From NCBI GenBank assembly GCA_002803225.1, contig NXFV01002039.1, positions 62,001-126,000 on the forward strand: DNA of 64,000 bases, given 5' to 3'. The position numbers were made by a program, and so were the translations under genes. Below, in pieces: positions 34,344-45,251 of this stretch. Each line of letters begins with the position of its first letter. Within the stretch, counting starts at the first letter, position 1. Below the pieces are notes generated by a model, which was not told the origin of the DNA, ran no database searches, and saw nothing but the letters and a program-made list of their open reading frames with translations. Source of the DNA: Gamarada debralockiae. Lineage: Eukaryota > Ascomycota > Leotiomycetes > Helotiales > Hyphodiscaceae.

Positions 34344-35091
34344 TTACTTGTCGTTCTCCAAATCAATTGGTTTTCTCTCACCACCCTCTCCCCCAGTCTT
34401 GAACACCGGCGTAGCCTGGCCACCATTCTCCTCCATCTTCATGATTCGCTTACGCTTTGCTGGTGTCGTCATCTCCTCGTCGTCATCTTGATCGTAGCCG
34501 TTGCCGTTACCGTTACCGTAGCCGGCAGCAAAGGAGCCGTTGCTTGTGGAGAAGGAACCGTTGGATGTGGGGAAGGAATCGGTCATAGATTTGGCTTTGT
34601 GTGGGGTGGATTTGTTGGACATGCTGGGTTTCGGGGCTTTGAAGGGTGCGGAGCGGACTGGGGAGGAACCGCTGTCGCTGCCTCCTGCGCTGTTGCGGGC
34701 TTCTTTTCGGATCTTCTGAAAGTGTTGACTGGATGGATGGTCAGCTGATATTCAGAAGTTGGAAGAGGAATGGGAGGGTGATGGGCTTCGAGAGGGTCTT
34801 GAAGACTAGGATTAGATGTCCCAGACTCTGTCCGGTCCAGGCTACAAAGCGCTCATAGTTGGGTAGAGAGTGAAATACAGACAGATGATATCCAACATTT
34901 GCGACGACAGCAGGACAGCAGGAGCAGACTGAGGAGATGATGGCTTACCGGCATGCCTCCTTGGTGAAGGTATAGCCCTTGGCCTTCATCTTGTCGGAGA
35001 TGGTTGGCCACTTCAACGAACCTTCATCGATGATCGCAAGGAGTAAGTCTTTGTCCGAACTGTGGTTCCAGACGGAAGCTAATGGAGCCAT
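34344..35091 (-). CDS. Myb/SANT-like nuclear protein, paralogue 7 (175 aa)
   Basis: Exons 35091-34949 and 34728-34344 (complement), with a 220-nt intron from GTAAGC to ATCCAG; the frame closes over 176 codons. The first exon carries most of a recognisable Myb/SANT repeat (WNHSSDKDLLLAIIDEGSLK, WPTISDKMKAKGYTFTKEAC) and exon 2 completes the third helix (RQHFQKIRKEA). This is the most canonical Myb-like domain of the cluster and its intron lies in helix 3, unlike the others. The tail is Ser/Asn/Gly-rich with a basic PAKRKRIMK motif (likely nuclear signal) after an Asp/Glu run. It is a probable single-Myb DNA-binding protein; whether it is a true paralogue of the VDW set is less sure. Confidence 0.72.
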
Positions 35092-36479
35092 TGTGATGAT
35101 ATCTTTGTTAAATATCTTGTTGTAATTTGTTTTGAGGTAGAGGTGTTATTTGTTTGTGTTCGAAATCACTAGGGAGATAGTGGCAAGATAAAGGGCGATA
35201 GTGCTCAAGTAGGGGAAGATAGACGAGGTGAGGAAGGGGGTAATTCACTCGAAGTCGAGCCAACCACCCCAGCCAAGCCAGAATCCAGAAACGACTTCTT
35301 TTCTCCTCACCGCAACTTCTCGATACTTTCTGATTTGACGACAAGGAAACTTCCCAGCAAGCAGATCAAATACTATCTGCAGTTTCCAAAAGATAAGGCT
35401 GTCCGTTACAAAGCGTCCAGCCCGATCAACCACCTATCAATCAGCTCACTTCTGGCCACCAAACGGCCTCATATCTGAGAAGTTGAGTCATAACCAGCCC
35501 GCATTAATGCATCATTCTATTTTCATAGCTTTCCTTTTGCTTCCTCCACTGTTACACTTAGCCCAGCCACCCCGGCTTCCCCGCAACCATGTTCGTGCCC
35601 CTTGCAGGAAGGCCTCTCCGGAAGCTGGCTGCAGCCGCGGTCGCCCACCCTCTAGAACCACACTCGCGGAATCCAAAGAAGGCAAAGCTCCAAAACCTCC
35701 CCTCTTGTTCTTTTCTTGTCGCCGTGTTGTCGTTCCTCAGCCGTGTCATCAGCTCCATCCTTGCTAGCTTCATGCATGCTCTTTACGCGCACCGCGTTCA
35801 GTCAACCACGTCGAATGAACCTGCAGCCACCCAACGACAAGCAAAACTTTCCCCAACATTCGTTGCCCTGGTCAACAGAAAAGCCCCGAAGTGTCACCTC
35901 AGCGACCTCCAGGCAGCAGCGACTTAGATCATGTCTCTCTCCGGCACCTCTATTCAAAAGGGCCCAAGCAATTAATTTGTATCAGCCCCTTCTTTTGTGC
36001 CGCAGTCGTGCATATCTTTTATTCCCCCCATGCATATCGCACCAGTTCTCCTTAAGAAGGGTGACCGCTCAACAAGCCGGCGTGCATGGCAAAGGGTTCT
36101 TTGTGACTCCCACTGAGGATTTCCTTGTGTGGAACTCACGCTTGCATGTTCCTCCTGCACGCATCCCCAGCCATTATGAATGCCACAATGTGAAAGGAAC
36201 TGGTATTTCTACTTCTTCCCCTCACTAACTCTCACGGATCTCCTTTCGCCAGTTCTCACCGCTCATTGAATTGCGTTGAAGATCCTGTGCTCTTCTGCGA
36301 TCTGGTCAAGATTCGCCAATTCGTGTTGCACTGCGCTGCTCGGTGGTGGCATTCCCGATCTCTATCTCTGATTTTCATTTCACTTAGCCTTGCCCCCCCT
36401 CTTCTCGAGCAGTACTCGATTCCCTCACTCACACAATTCAAAATCATTCAAGCTGGCGACCCTCAGGAAGACACAAGCA
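35092..36479. other. Spacer before Myb/SANT-like paralogue 8
   Basis: Divergent promoters of paralogues 7 and 8 in 1.4 kb. Frames seen here are short and overlap in several phases without a dominant one. No repeat noticed. Confidence 0.4.
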
Positions 36480-37267
36480 ATGACGAACGATAGTGCGATC
36501 GTTCGGCTCCTCTACGCCATCCTCAGTCAGAAATGTCTGAAAGATGTAAGTACCCCGCCCTCTTTCCAACCACCCGGCACCCTATTAACATTTTGCACAA
36601 ATAGATCGACTGGAACAAAGTCGCCCACGATCCCATCCTCCAGCAGGAAATCACAAACGGCCATGCGGCACGAATGCGGTATTCCCGCTTCAAGAAGCAG
36701 ATGGACGGCACAGCCACCGTACGACGCCCCCGCAGCCCTAACTCTCCGCGCAAGACAAAAGTCGAGAAGAACAAGTCCCCCAAGAAAGAAAAAGTCAAGA
36801 ATCGCAAGGAGAGCGATGACGCGGAGAAAATAAAGGAGGAGGTTGGGGTGGCGGGATCGAGTCACAACACCCCTGTCGAAGGAACTCCCGAGGCGGGAAT
36901 CCAGCCCAGCCTCATGGAAGGAAGTCTATTTGTCAAGGAAGAGCCTAGCTCGTCGAGTGGTAGTCGATATGCCAGCACACATCTTGAGGAGTCGACCACC
37001 CCTGGCTCGAGCTTCAATGGTGGAGCTGGCGAGATGAACGATATGGATGAGTATATGACTAGTTTTCACATGCCAGTCAACGAGAATGTGTATGAGCCAA
37101 TGATGGCGCAGGGTGTGATGGGCCAGCACCAGTATGGTATGGGTATGCATATGGGCATGGGTGACCCGTACCAGGGTTGGGACCTGCAGCAGCAGCATAT
37201 TCAGGCTGAGGGTGGGGTGATGGTGAAGAGAGAGCCGAGATGGGAGCAGAACTATCATCAAGTTTGA
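36480..37267 (+). CDS. Myb/SANT-like nuclear protein, paralogue 8 (242 aa)
   Basis: Exons 36480-36545 and 36605-37267; phase-0 intron GTAAGT to AATAG (59 nt). Exon 1 is helix 1 (SAIVRLLYAILSQKCLKD). Exon 2 opens IDWNKVAHDPILQQEITNGH and a helix ARMRYSRFKKQMDG. A basic region (RRPRSPNSPRKTKVEKNKSP, then KKEKVKNRK) is a likely nuclear signal and DNA contact. The C-terminal half is Met/Gly/His/Gln-rich and disordered, ending in KREPRWEQNYHQV; repeated VKEEP/VKREP motifs resemble sumoylation sites (psi-K-x-E), also seen in paralogue 4 (VKEEG). Likely a nuclear regulator of the same family as its neighbours. Confidence 0.77.
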
Positions 37268-37645
37268 ATTTAGTAGGTCTTAAGTAGATGGTTGTGGGTA
37301 GAACTGACGTCTTGGTTCCTGAACAGCGATATGAGATTGAAAGGCCTCAAGTAGATATTAAAATTAGTTCCTTGGCGTCAAATATTATTTCAATTTTGCA
37401 TTCAGCGCCAGAAGGAGATCTTAGTACTCACTTGGAGCAAAGCTCCCACGAGTATGTACAGCAATTATGTGATCGAAATATTGTGCAACCCTTTCTTTGT
37501 TTCTCCTACAGTCGTCTGTGTAATTCCTCAATACACTCCCCACAGAATGACTGGACGCCAAGTGGCAACACTCAAGAGTTTCAGCCGTGAATCGCGCATT
37601 CGCGAATGTAACAATGGCTACCGTTCTCCTCCAAAACATGAAGCC
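37268..37645. other. Spacer
   Basis: No coding signal or repeat noticed between paralogue 8 and the damaged BTB gene. Confidence 0.4.
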
Positions 37646-38250
37646 TCATTGCTTTGGCAAGTTTTGACTGAATTTCGCGTTGCGGCTTGTGCTCGCCGAC
37701 CATGACACCGCATCCTTAGCCACATGATAGTAGCGTGTCAACATGGCTTCGACTGTGAGGTCCACTATCTTTCTTCGGAGAGCGGAGCCAACGCTGGTAG
37801 TTTTGTATGTAAAGTCAATGGCTTTCCCCACAACTAAGTTGTTATGCCTGTCAGCGCAAGACTCGAGTGCTTCTTTAGCGTCGTCAGCCAGAAACTCAGC
37901 CCCAAACTTATCAGCTAGAGACAAACACCTTGCAGCATTGAAGCTATTGCTCTCCGAGCCTTCGTGGACTTATGTATAGCGCAGGTGGTGATCCAGCCTC
38001 TCCTCAAAGGCCCAGTCAATTAGATATGCAAAAGTCGTTGGATCCTCTTCTTTCAAGTGACTCTCCTTCTTGATAGCTTCCTTGAAATTGCCCTTGAGAG
38101 TAGCTCTGAAGTCGTCGACCCGTTCGCGAAGAAACTCTTCCGGTAGGATCCACAGCTTCTTCTCTGGTCCAACGAGAATCCTGACGGTCGCTCCTGAGGT
38201 GAATAATCTATGTTATACCACCAGAATGTTTGCACTTTCCAACTCTCCAT
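37646..38250 (-). pseudogene. Damaged BTB/POZ-domain gene
   Basis: From about 38209 to 37646 one minus-strand frame gives a fungal BTB domain: ATVRILVGPEKKLWILPEEF, RVDDFRATLKGNFKEA, LIDWAFEERLDHH, and CLSLADKFGAEFLADDAKEA with a helical end. A TAA at 37972-37970 interrupts it between the second and third blocks, where no intron fits; CAA-to-TAA is a simple cause. The N-terminus is unclear: the ATG at 38250 is in another frame. BTB proteins of this type mediate protein-protein contacts and often act with Cullin-3. It resembles the intact BTB gene at 52777-53424. Confidence 0.55.
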
Positions 38251-39693
38251 ATCACGTGATCAACGCCGCCTTTGCTCAGTGTTACTATTTTGTAGGTGCC
38301 TGAGGCTCTAAGCTTCAGCTGCACTTTCAGCTATACAGGCTGTATATCCTCAGCGTAGCAAGGTATTCAGCTTGATACGGACGGTTTTGCTGCTGGAATG
38401 CCCATAAAAGGAGCCTACCTCCCACCGTAGAATAGTAGTCAATTCAGTGCGTTTTCCAGAATCATACATTGCAATCACATGACCTATAACCGTAGCCTGT
38501 TTTCGCAACACTCAGGCTCGGCTCAGGTCTGCTAAGGGACTGCTAAGGGACTGCTCAAAGACTACTCAGGGACCACTCAGGGACTACTCAGGGCTACTGC
38601 AGGTCTGCCTACCCTCTTTACACGACGAGGCCGCAAAAGTGACTCAAATATTGAAATTTAATCCTTTAGACTACTTCCTTCACCATTTTCAACACGAACA
38701 CATTAAGTGTAGATTATTCTATAAATACCAAGTCTGAGTTTTCTCCAATTGTCATTCGATATTGGGTTCTAATATTATTTTCGCTCTTTAAACCTCTTCC
38801 TTTATATTTAGGTTTTACTTCCTTCTTTAAAGAGTTAATAAGTAATATATACTTCACTTTACTTAATTCACGTGCCTTTTCTTATTCTTTTAAGGTTGTG
38901 ACTTCTCTCTTTAATATTATAAATATTGCCTAACTTAAAGTTTCTCACTAACGTCTATCCCTGCGTGCCGAAAAAAACGATAGGTACTTTGACTTGAAAT
39001 GTCTTAAAATCTATACACACCTTAATATCTTTTATAATTTTTTATAAGTTATATTCCATGGCCACTCCCGGATACCCTAAACCCCTCCTACTAGAAAATC
39101 ACGTTCGTATTATCGCCCTCACGCTTGATTTACAAAGAGTCTCCTTTTATAGCATAACAGGGTTCCTCTACTACAGCTTTATCACCGAGCTTATAATATC
39201 CCTAATACTTATAAAGGGGTCTTATCCGAGCTCTAAGGCCTCATACCTATGCAGGAAATCATCATTAGTCTTGTGGCTACTGTGACGCGCAAATTCATAC
39301 ATGATCGCCACGCGGATCTGTACCTCGGATCGAAGCGACGGACGATTTGGTTAGTGCGAAACAACCCCATAATATTTACGCTATTATTTCAATTATGAAG
39401 CCTTAGGCATAAAGGGCCAATAGTGGCTGGGAATACTGTGGTGCCTGGTGCGCCACATCCAGCTTAGTAATGACTTCAATGCCTGGCGTAGTTGGTCCAG
39501 GCACCAAAATCGCAAACAAAATCTTGAACATAACAGACCCAGCATCCAAGTCTGACAAGATAAACCACCAATCAACTTATCCTGACTCTACTAAGCCGTG
39601 CTGTGAACCACCTTCCTTTGCTTCTCAGAGGACTTAGTTCGTCAGCTCTGCAATCCTCTTTTGGTCCTTCTCTTTTCTAACTGTGGCCTTGTC
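38251..39693. other. AT-rich repeat-like region
   Basis: Around 38505-38610 the motif CTCAGG recurs about six times and GGGACTGCTA or similar is repeated in tandem. A related CTCAGG-rich passage occurs near 50080-50150. From 38640 on the sequence is very AT-rich with many stops, like a RIP-mutated repeat. No coding region is identified. Confidence 0.4.
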
Positions 39694-42600
39694 CTATTTA
39701 AACTTTAATAATGATACGTTACCAGACACGCTCCCTAGAGCAACAATGTTCCTACGAACAGCAGCGTACCCCGGCCGATATTCGAGAGGGAGCCAAAGCA
39801 CTATTTCCTTCTTCCTGGTTATCCACTTACCCTTGACGAATATATCGGGTAGAAGATGCATTTGAGAAGGAGTTCCACCAGGGGTAAATGATAGGAAATG
39901 TAATACTCCCCTATTAGTGTTGAGGAATGTCCTATCATCGGAGAGTGAAAGCTTTGTAGGGAGGACATCAATACCGAAGACCTGAAGCCCCTCTCCTGTC
40001 TTAGCGTTCCATAGTCTAATCGTCATATCACTCGATGCCGATATCAGTAGATTACCATCCGGCGAGAAGGCCACAGTATCAACAGTGTCCGAATGGCTTG
40101 TGAACGTCTGTAGTGCCAGTCCGGTATCGATATCCCATATATTTACTGTACAATCATCTGATGCCGATGCAAGTAGTCTACCGTCCGGCGAGAAGGCGAC
40201 TGCTCCGATACCCTGCAAATGAGCATCACGCTTCTTGTACTGCCTTGTGACCACATCCCGTAGGAAGAGTTCACCGTTCCTCGAGCCCGACGCCAGATAC
40301 CTGCTATCTAGTGAGAAGGCCACAGTAAGGACGTCATCCGAATGCCCCCGGAACGTCTGGAGTTCCGCGCCAGTGCCAGTATCCCACAGCCTTACTATAC
40401 AATCAGCCGATACCGACGCTATTGATTTACTATCCGGCGAAAACGCTACAGCTAAAACCCAGGCATTATGACCTTCGAGCGTCTGCCGTGCCATCCCTGT
40501 ACTCGTATCCCATAGCCTAACTGTCCCGTCCCACGATACCGATACTAGTAGCTTACCATCCGGCGAGAAGGCAATATCCGTGACTTGACTGTTATGGCCT
40601 ACCTTACGTGTCTGGCGTAATGCTACCATGCCGACGTCCCATAGCTTAACCGTATTAGCATCTGATACGGACGCTAGGAGCTTACCGTCTGGTGAGAAGG
40701 TTATTTTATTAACCGATATCGGATCGCCAATATCGAGTATCTGTAGGAGCGCCCCGGTATAAACGTCCTATAACTTGATCGACTAGTCAACCGACGCCGA
40801 AGCTAGTAGCTTGCCATCTGGCGAGAAGCTAACATCATTGACTAAGGGGTAGAATTGCGTGACCGGATTGATATTGTGTTTGAGAGTTTGCAGGACCTCT
40901 CCTGTATCATAATCCCATAGCTTAATCTAGTCGTCCGACGCTGATGCTAGCAGCTTACTGTCTAGTGAGAAGGCCACGGCCGAAACCTTGCTCGGATAGC
41001 CCTCGAGTATTTGCACCGCCGATTCCAAACTAGTAACATCCTATAGCTTGACTATCTAGTCGTTCGATACTAACGCCAGTCGCTTACCATCTGGCGAGAA
41101 GGCAATATTCTGGACAAAGGGATCTTTTATTATATTCGGGGAGAGATCGTCCGTGGCCGAGGCTACAAAGGCCATAGCTAGATTGAAATAGTTCTCGAGC
41201 GTCTGCAGTACCTCTCTCGTACTAGCATCCCATATAACCGTAAAGTCATCCGATACTGATGCTAGCAGCTTGCCGTCTAGTGAGAAGGCCACCGCCGAAA
41301 CCGCGCTCGGGTATCTCTCAAGCGTCTGCAAAAACGATCCTATACTAGTAGTATCCCATAGCTTGACCGTCTAGTCGCTCGATGCTGATACTAGAAGCTT
41401 ACCGTCCGGCGAGAAGGCTACATCATTAACCCATTTCGAATAGCCCTCGAGAGTCTGTACCGCTGCCCCTGTACTCACATTCCATAGTCTAACTATCCAG
41501 TCATATGATGCGGATGCCAGCAGACGACCGTCTGGCGCGAAAGCTACGGCCGAAACCTCGCTCGAGTAGCCCTCGAGTGTCTGTAGCAAAGTATTCCAAT
41601 CCTCTTCGACATCGGATAACCTTTATAACGATTTAGGTATCCTGTCTTCGAACTGCTTCCTTACCATGCTCTTTACTAGCGCAAAGATAAGTACACTAGA
41701 ATATGCTTGCAGAGGAGCCTGCTTAATCGCTAGCCGAGCGTAGAGGGCGAACCGCTTTATATCGCGTATAAACGTATGCAAATCAGGACTTTCATTAACC
41801 TAAAGACAAGTTAATTGGACTCCTATAATAATAGATAGATAGCTTACTAGAATGTGAGCCTCTAAGGACAATATTGCTTGAATCCCTTCTGACGTCTTGC
41901 CTATCTACCCAAGCGCCTCAAGCTAGTATAGTAGATGAGCTTGCAGAAACCAGCGAGCTTCCTCGTCATTGTAAACCTGAGAACTACTCCTTTGCAGATG
42001 CTGGACCCAGTATAGGCATGTATATTAAACTTCGGGCGGAAGGCATTTCTTAATCTAACTGCTCTTAATTTGGCAGGCTTGACTATCTGGAGCATGTATT
42101 TCGCAAATGTCCTTCTTGAGTGTCTGGGACATTAGCTGTATACAGCCAGTAGCTAATATCTGGTGTGCCTCCTTCTTATCTACCCAGAAATCCTTATATC
42201 GATCTCTGTTGAGGAGGAAGTCGCGAAATAAAGGGTAGTGTAGGCGGAGAAAACTAGTAATATCCTTTGGAACCTCTAAGATGGCTTATAGTCTCGCGAG
42301 CGTCTGCGTAACCTGTGTTCTAGAGATGCTAATTACCTTTGCTAGCGAGGCAGCCGGAAGCAGGGATAATAAGATAATAATGCTTCCGAGAATTCTTCGT
42401 TGTCTTGTATATAACTGTACTTTCTCCGGTGGTCTAAAACTATTAGGTATAGAGCTTTGGAGTATAGTAAGATATATTTGGTCGAGATGTTGCTCCGGCG
42501 TACCTTCGAAGCCAGTGCCCTTAAGAATCTCATCAAGCCTGTCTTTAGCAAACTCTTGGCCTTCGTTTATAAATCGACAAGCAGTAGCAGCCCAGATAAA

Positions 42601-44251
42601 CAAGCCACTTGATTTATATACCAGCTGTCTTAGAACCATTTCGCCTGGCCAGTTTGCTCTAAGACTCCACTCCTGCCTAATTGTCCCTAGATTGTATTCT
42701 AGGAATAGAGAGATATCATGGTTAATAATCGTAGGTAGTACGTTATGAAGTACAAAGTCCTGGTGTTGGGTGTCAGGGATTTGGGAAAAGCTATATCGTA
42801 TTGGGATTTCAGGTCTACTTGTTAAAAAGACTCGAAGTCGTACTGTCTTTAGTGATCGAGCTTCAGCTAAGAGTTATAAAATCATCCGAATATACTCATC
42901 TTTGTCGCACTCATCCAGCGCATCGATTACTAACACGTAAGAGGACGAAGACGAGCCGCTACTAAGCTTTGATAATAGGAATAGGACAAGCTGGCTCCAC
43001 TAGTTATAGAAGGACTGGCTTGTAATATCTTTGCGGTTGGAAATAGCATCACAAATGTAGTATCGAAGAGACAGTATGTTGTTTGCGAGCTGCACGGCAA
43101 TACTTGTAAAAAACTTGCCGGCATAGCTCATATCTCCGCCACCTTTTGAGAAAAAGAAGCTAGTCCCAAGGCGCTCTTTCTTATAGTATCTCTGGGCAAT
43201 AGTCCGTGCAATTGTTGATTTCCCGGTGCCGGCTAAGCCTTTGAGCCAGAATATGTACCGCCTATCTTCTCTATCAGCCCAGTCGCATATCTCTTGTAGC
43301 AGGTCAACTCGGGTATCGGGAAGGCAGGTACGATCTTGTTGGCGGTCGAATGAATTGAACGCCGCCCCTACAGCGGATAGAAGACGGTCGAGGTCTAGGT
43401 TAAGGGATTAGCGCTCCTTTTGATTACTCTATAAGATAAGGTGTAATATCAAATATTTGGAACTTACCCTTTAAAGATATGTCTCCTTCCTCGCAGAGCC
43501 GTTTAAACGCTTTGTCCTTTAAAGGTTTGTTAATCTCCTCTCGGAGCCGCTCTAACGCTTTCTCTCCCCTCTCGCCGTAGAGGAGAGGGATCTGGATATC
43601 AAAAATACTAAATAGCGAGTATACCTTGTCTTCTTCGCGCGTAGTCTGACGATTCTCTCCCCACAAAAATCGGTTATCGACGTCGAACTGAGATAGAGGG
43701 GTTCCTCGAAGCGCCGTGATAGGAATTTTCGTTATCTCGTGGATTTGTCGCTCTAAAGCTCTCTTATCACCGAGCCGCTCGTCTTCTCGGGAGAAGAATT
43801 CCACTAAATCCGGGGCAAGAAGCTCTTGAAGGGTCTAACCGCGTGTAAACCATCTGCTTCCCCGAAAAGCTGATTCCTAAGTATACTCGGAGAACCGATC
43901 GCTGGCTTTCCGCTTCCTTGCCTAAATATCCGATAGATAAACGTAACATTTGGCCGTAATCTAGTACTAGCGAAACATTGAGTTGATAGCCTCCTGAAGC
44001 TCAGTGCTGCTTGACTTGTCGATACAGCAAGTGTCTACCTAGAAGTACTATAAGCTATCGCGTCTAGCCTGTTCTCCGCAGAATCGGACCTTGTTAAAAC
44101 CCGTCTTGCTCGTTCCCTTCCCCTCTATTATGTCCTTGAAGGTGACCTCCTCCGGTCCCTATGTATGTGAGAGTATAGTATATCGGGGGATGTTGTCGAG
44201 GAACTGCGTTAGGCTGAACTCGCCATTGTTGTTGTATTGTAGTAGGCGCAT
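39694..44251 (-). pseudogene. RIP-killed HET-NACHT-WD40 protein (HET-E-like NLR)
   Basis: The order on the complement is HET domain (ATG at 44251, MRLLQYNNNGEFSLTQFLDN, then ILSHT-stop, VDTCCIDKSSSTELQEAINS, and TLQELLAPDLVEFFS), then a NACHT nucleotide-binding domain with intact P-loop GLAGTGKSTIAR at about 43239-43204 and Walker B VLVIDALDECD near 42940-42898, then at least twelve WD40 repeats (about 41590-39830; AFSPDGKLLASASD, TVKLWD types). The HET part alone has eight in-frame TAG codons, most at positions of conserved Trp or Gln (SHTW, YFWVD, RGWTLQEL), the result of CpA-to-TpA changes. A frame change near 43400 is probably the usual intron. Intact relatives (HET-E, HET-D) trigger heterokaryon incompatibility death after non-self recognition. 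This copy cannot be translated whole. Confidence 0.85.
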
Positions 44252-45251
44252 TATTTAGATAGGATCTGATAGAATCTCTGAACTAAAGATTGTGGATAAA
44301 TAGTTCTCGTAGGATCGATCTACATGTATTTGTTGAGTTAGGAGTACAGGTTCAGTCGAGGTTGTACTCGTACGGCTCAGCTGAACGACAGCCTCGCAGC
44401 ATGGTGTGGTTTGTGCATCATCGCTACGAGCGGCGCCAGACCAGCTACAGAAGATCATAGCGGCTGTTTATACTATTTCGAGCGAGCTATGCATCGTTTT
44501 TCTGTCACTAGGGCCATTCTAGTGGTGAGGTAAGGAACCTGTACATTAGTATGTAGGCACGCGGCTGCACAAACGTAAAAGTGGGTAATATATCAAGGAG
44601 GCCAGAATATAGCCATAGTTATCCTTTCGGGGTCACTCATAAAGCATTACCTTATTACGGATATAGAGATGGGGATAGGGATTAGAACGATTGAGTAGCA
44701 GCTCTGTGCAAAAGCAGATAAGTACGTGGCTGATTATAGAACCTTCTAGAATAACGCCATACTCTCACGTGACATCTATATAATGCGCAGTAAAATACGA
44801 CTAGTGTGGCTGGTAAATACAAAATTAAGCAAGGGCGATAAATCCTTCCTCGCTTATTAAGATCCTTGGCATTTTATATACCTCCCCTTTTGTCCGGATT
44901 AATCCGGCAGGCAAGTTTCCTTGTGCTCTATGTCTTTAAACCTTAGAGCTATATTTAAACTTAATAGAAGATCTATACTATAGCCCCGAATTTTGGGGAT
45001 ATATCAATAGCTATAATAGAGCAGGGGGTAATAGCTATAGCAGCTTTTAACGCTATCAACAGGACGATTGATAGTATAGCCAAACTATAGTATTTTTCTG
45101 ACTGTAAGTCAAGCCCCTTATAGAGAAATGGCTAAAGAACAATAGCAGACTAATTATAACTTTATATATTTACGCGGTGGAGATTTAAGACCCCTAAACC
45201 ATGTGGGCTTTTCGGCACACAGGGTTTTTCGGCACGCAGGGATAGACGTTA
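44252..45251. other. AT-rich spacer between the NLR relic and the HET gene
   Basis: Short frames only, including 44255-44458 (-) upstream of the NLR start. The part from 44800 to 45170 is AT-rich with many TA steps, like other RIP-affected parts. No defined repeat ends. Confidence 0.4.

Noticed and set aside
35483..36228. Several overlapping plus-strand frames upstream of paralogue 8
   Set aside because: None dominates, all lack domain features, and they overlap in all phases, as expected of C-rich promoter DNA.
38505..38610. CTCAGG/GGGACT repeats considered as a CRISPR-like array
   Set aside because: Units are short, irregular and in a eukaryotic repeat region without spacers of constant length.
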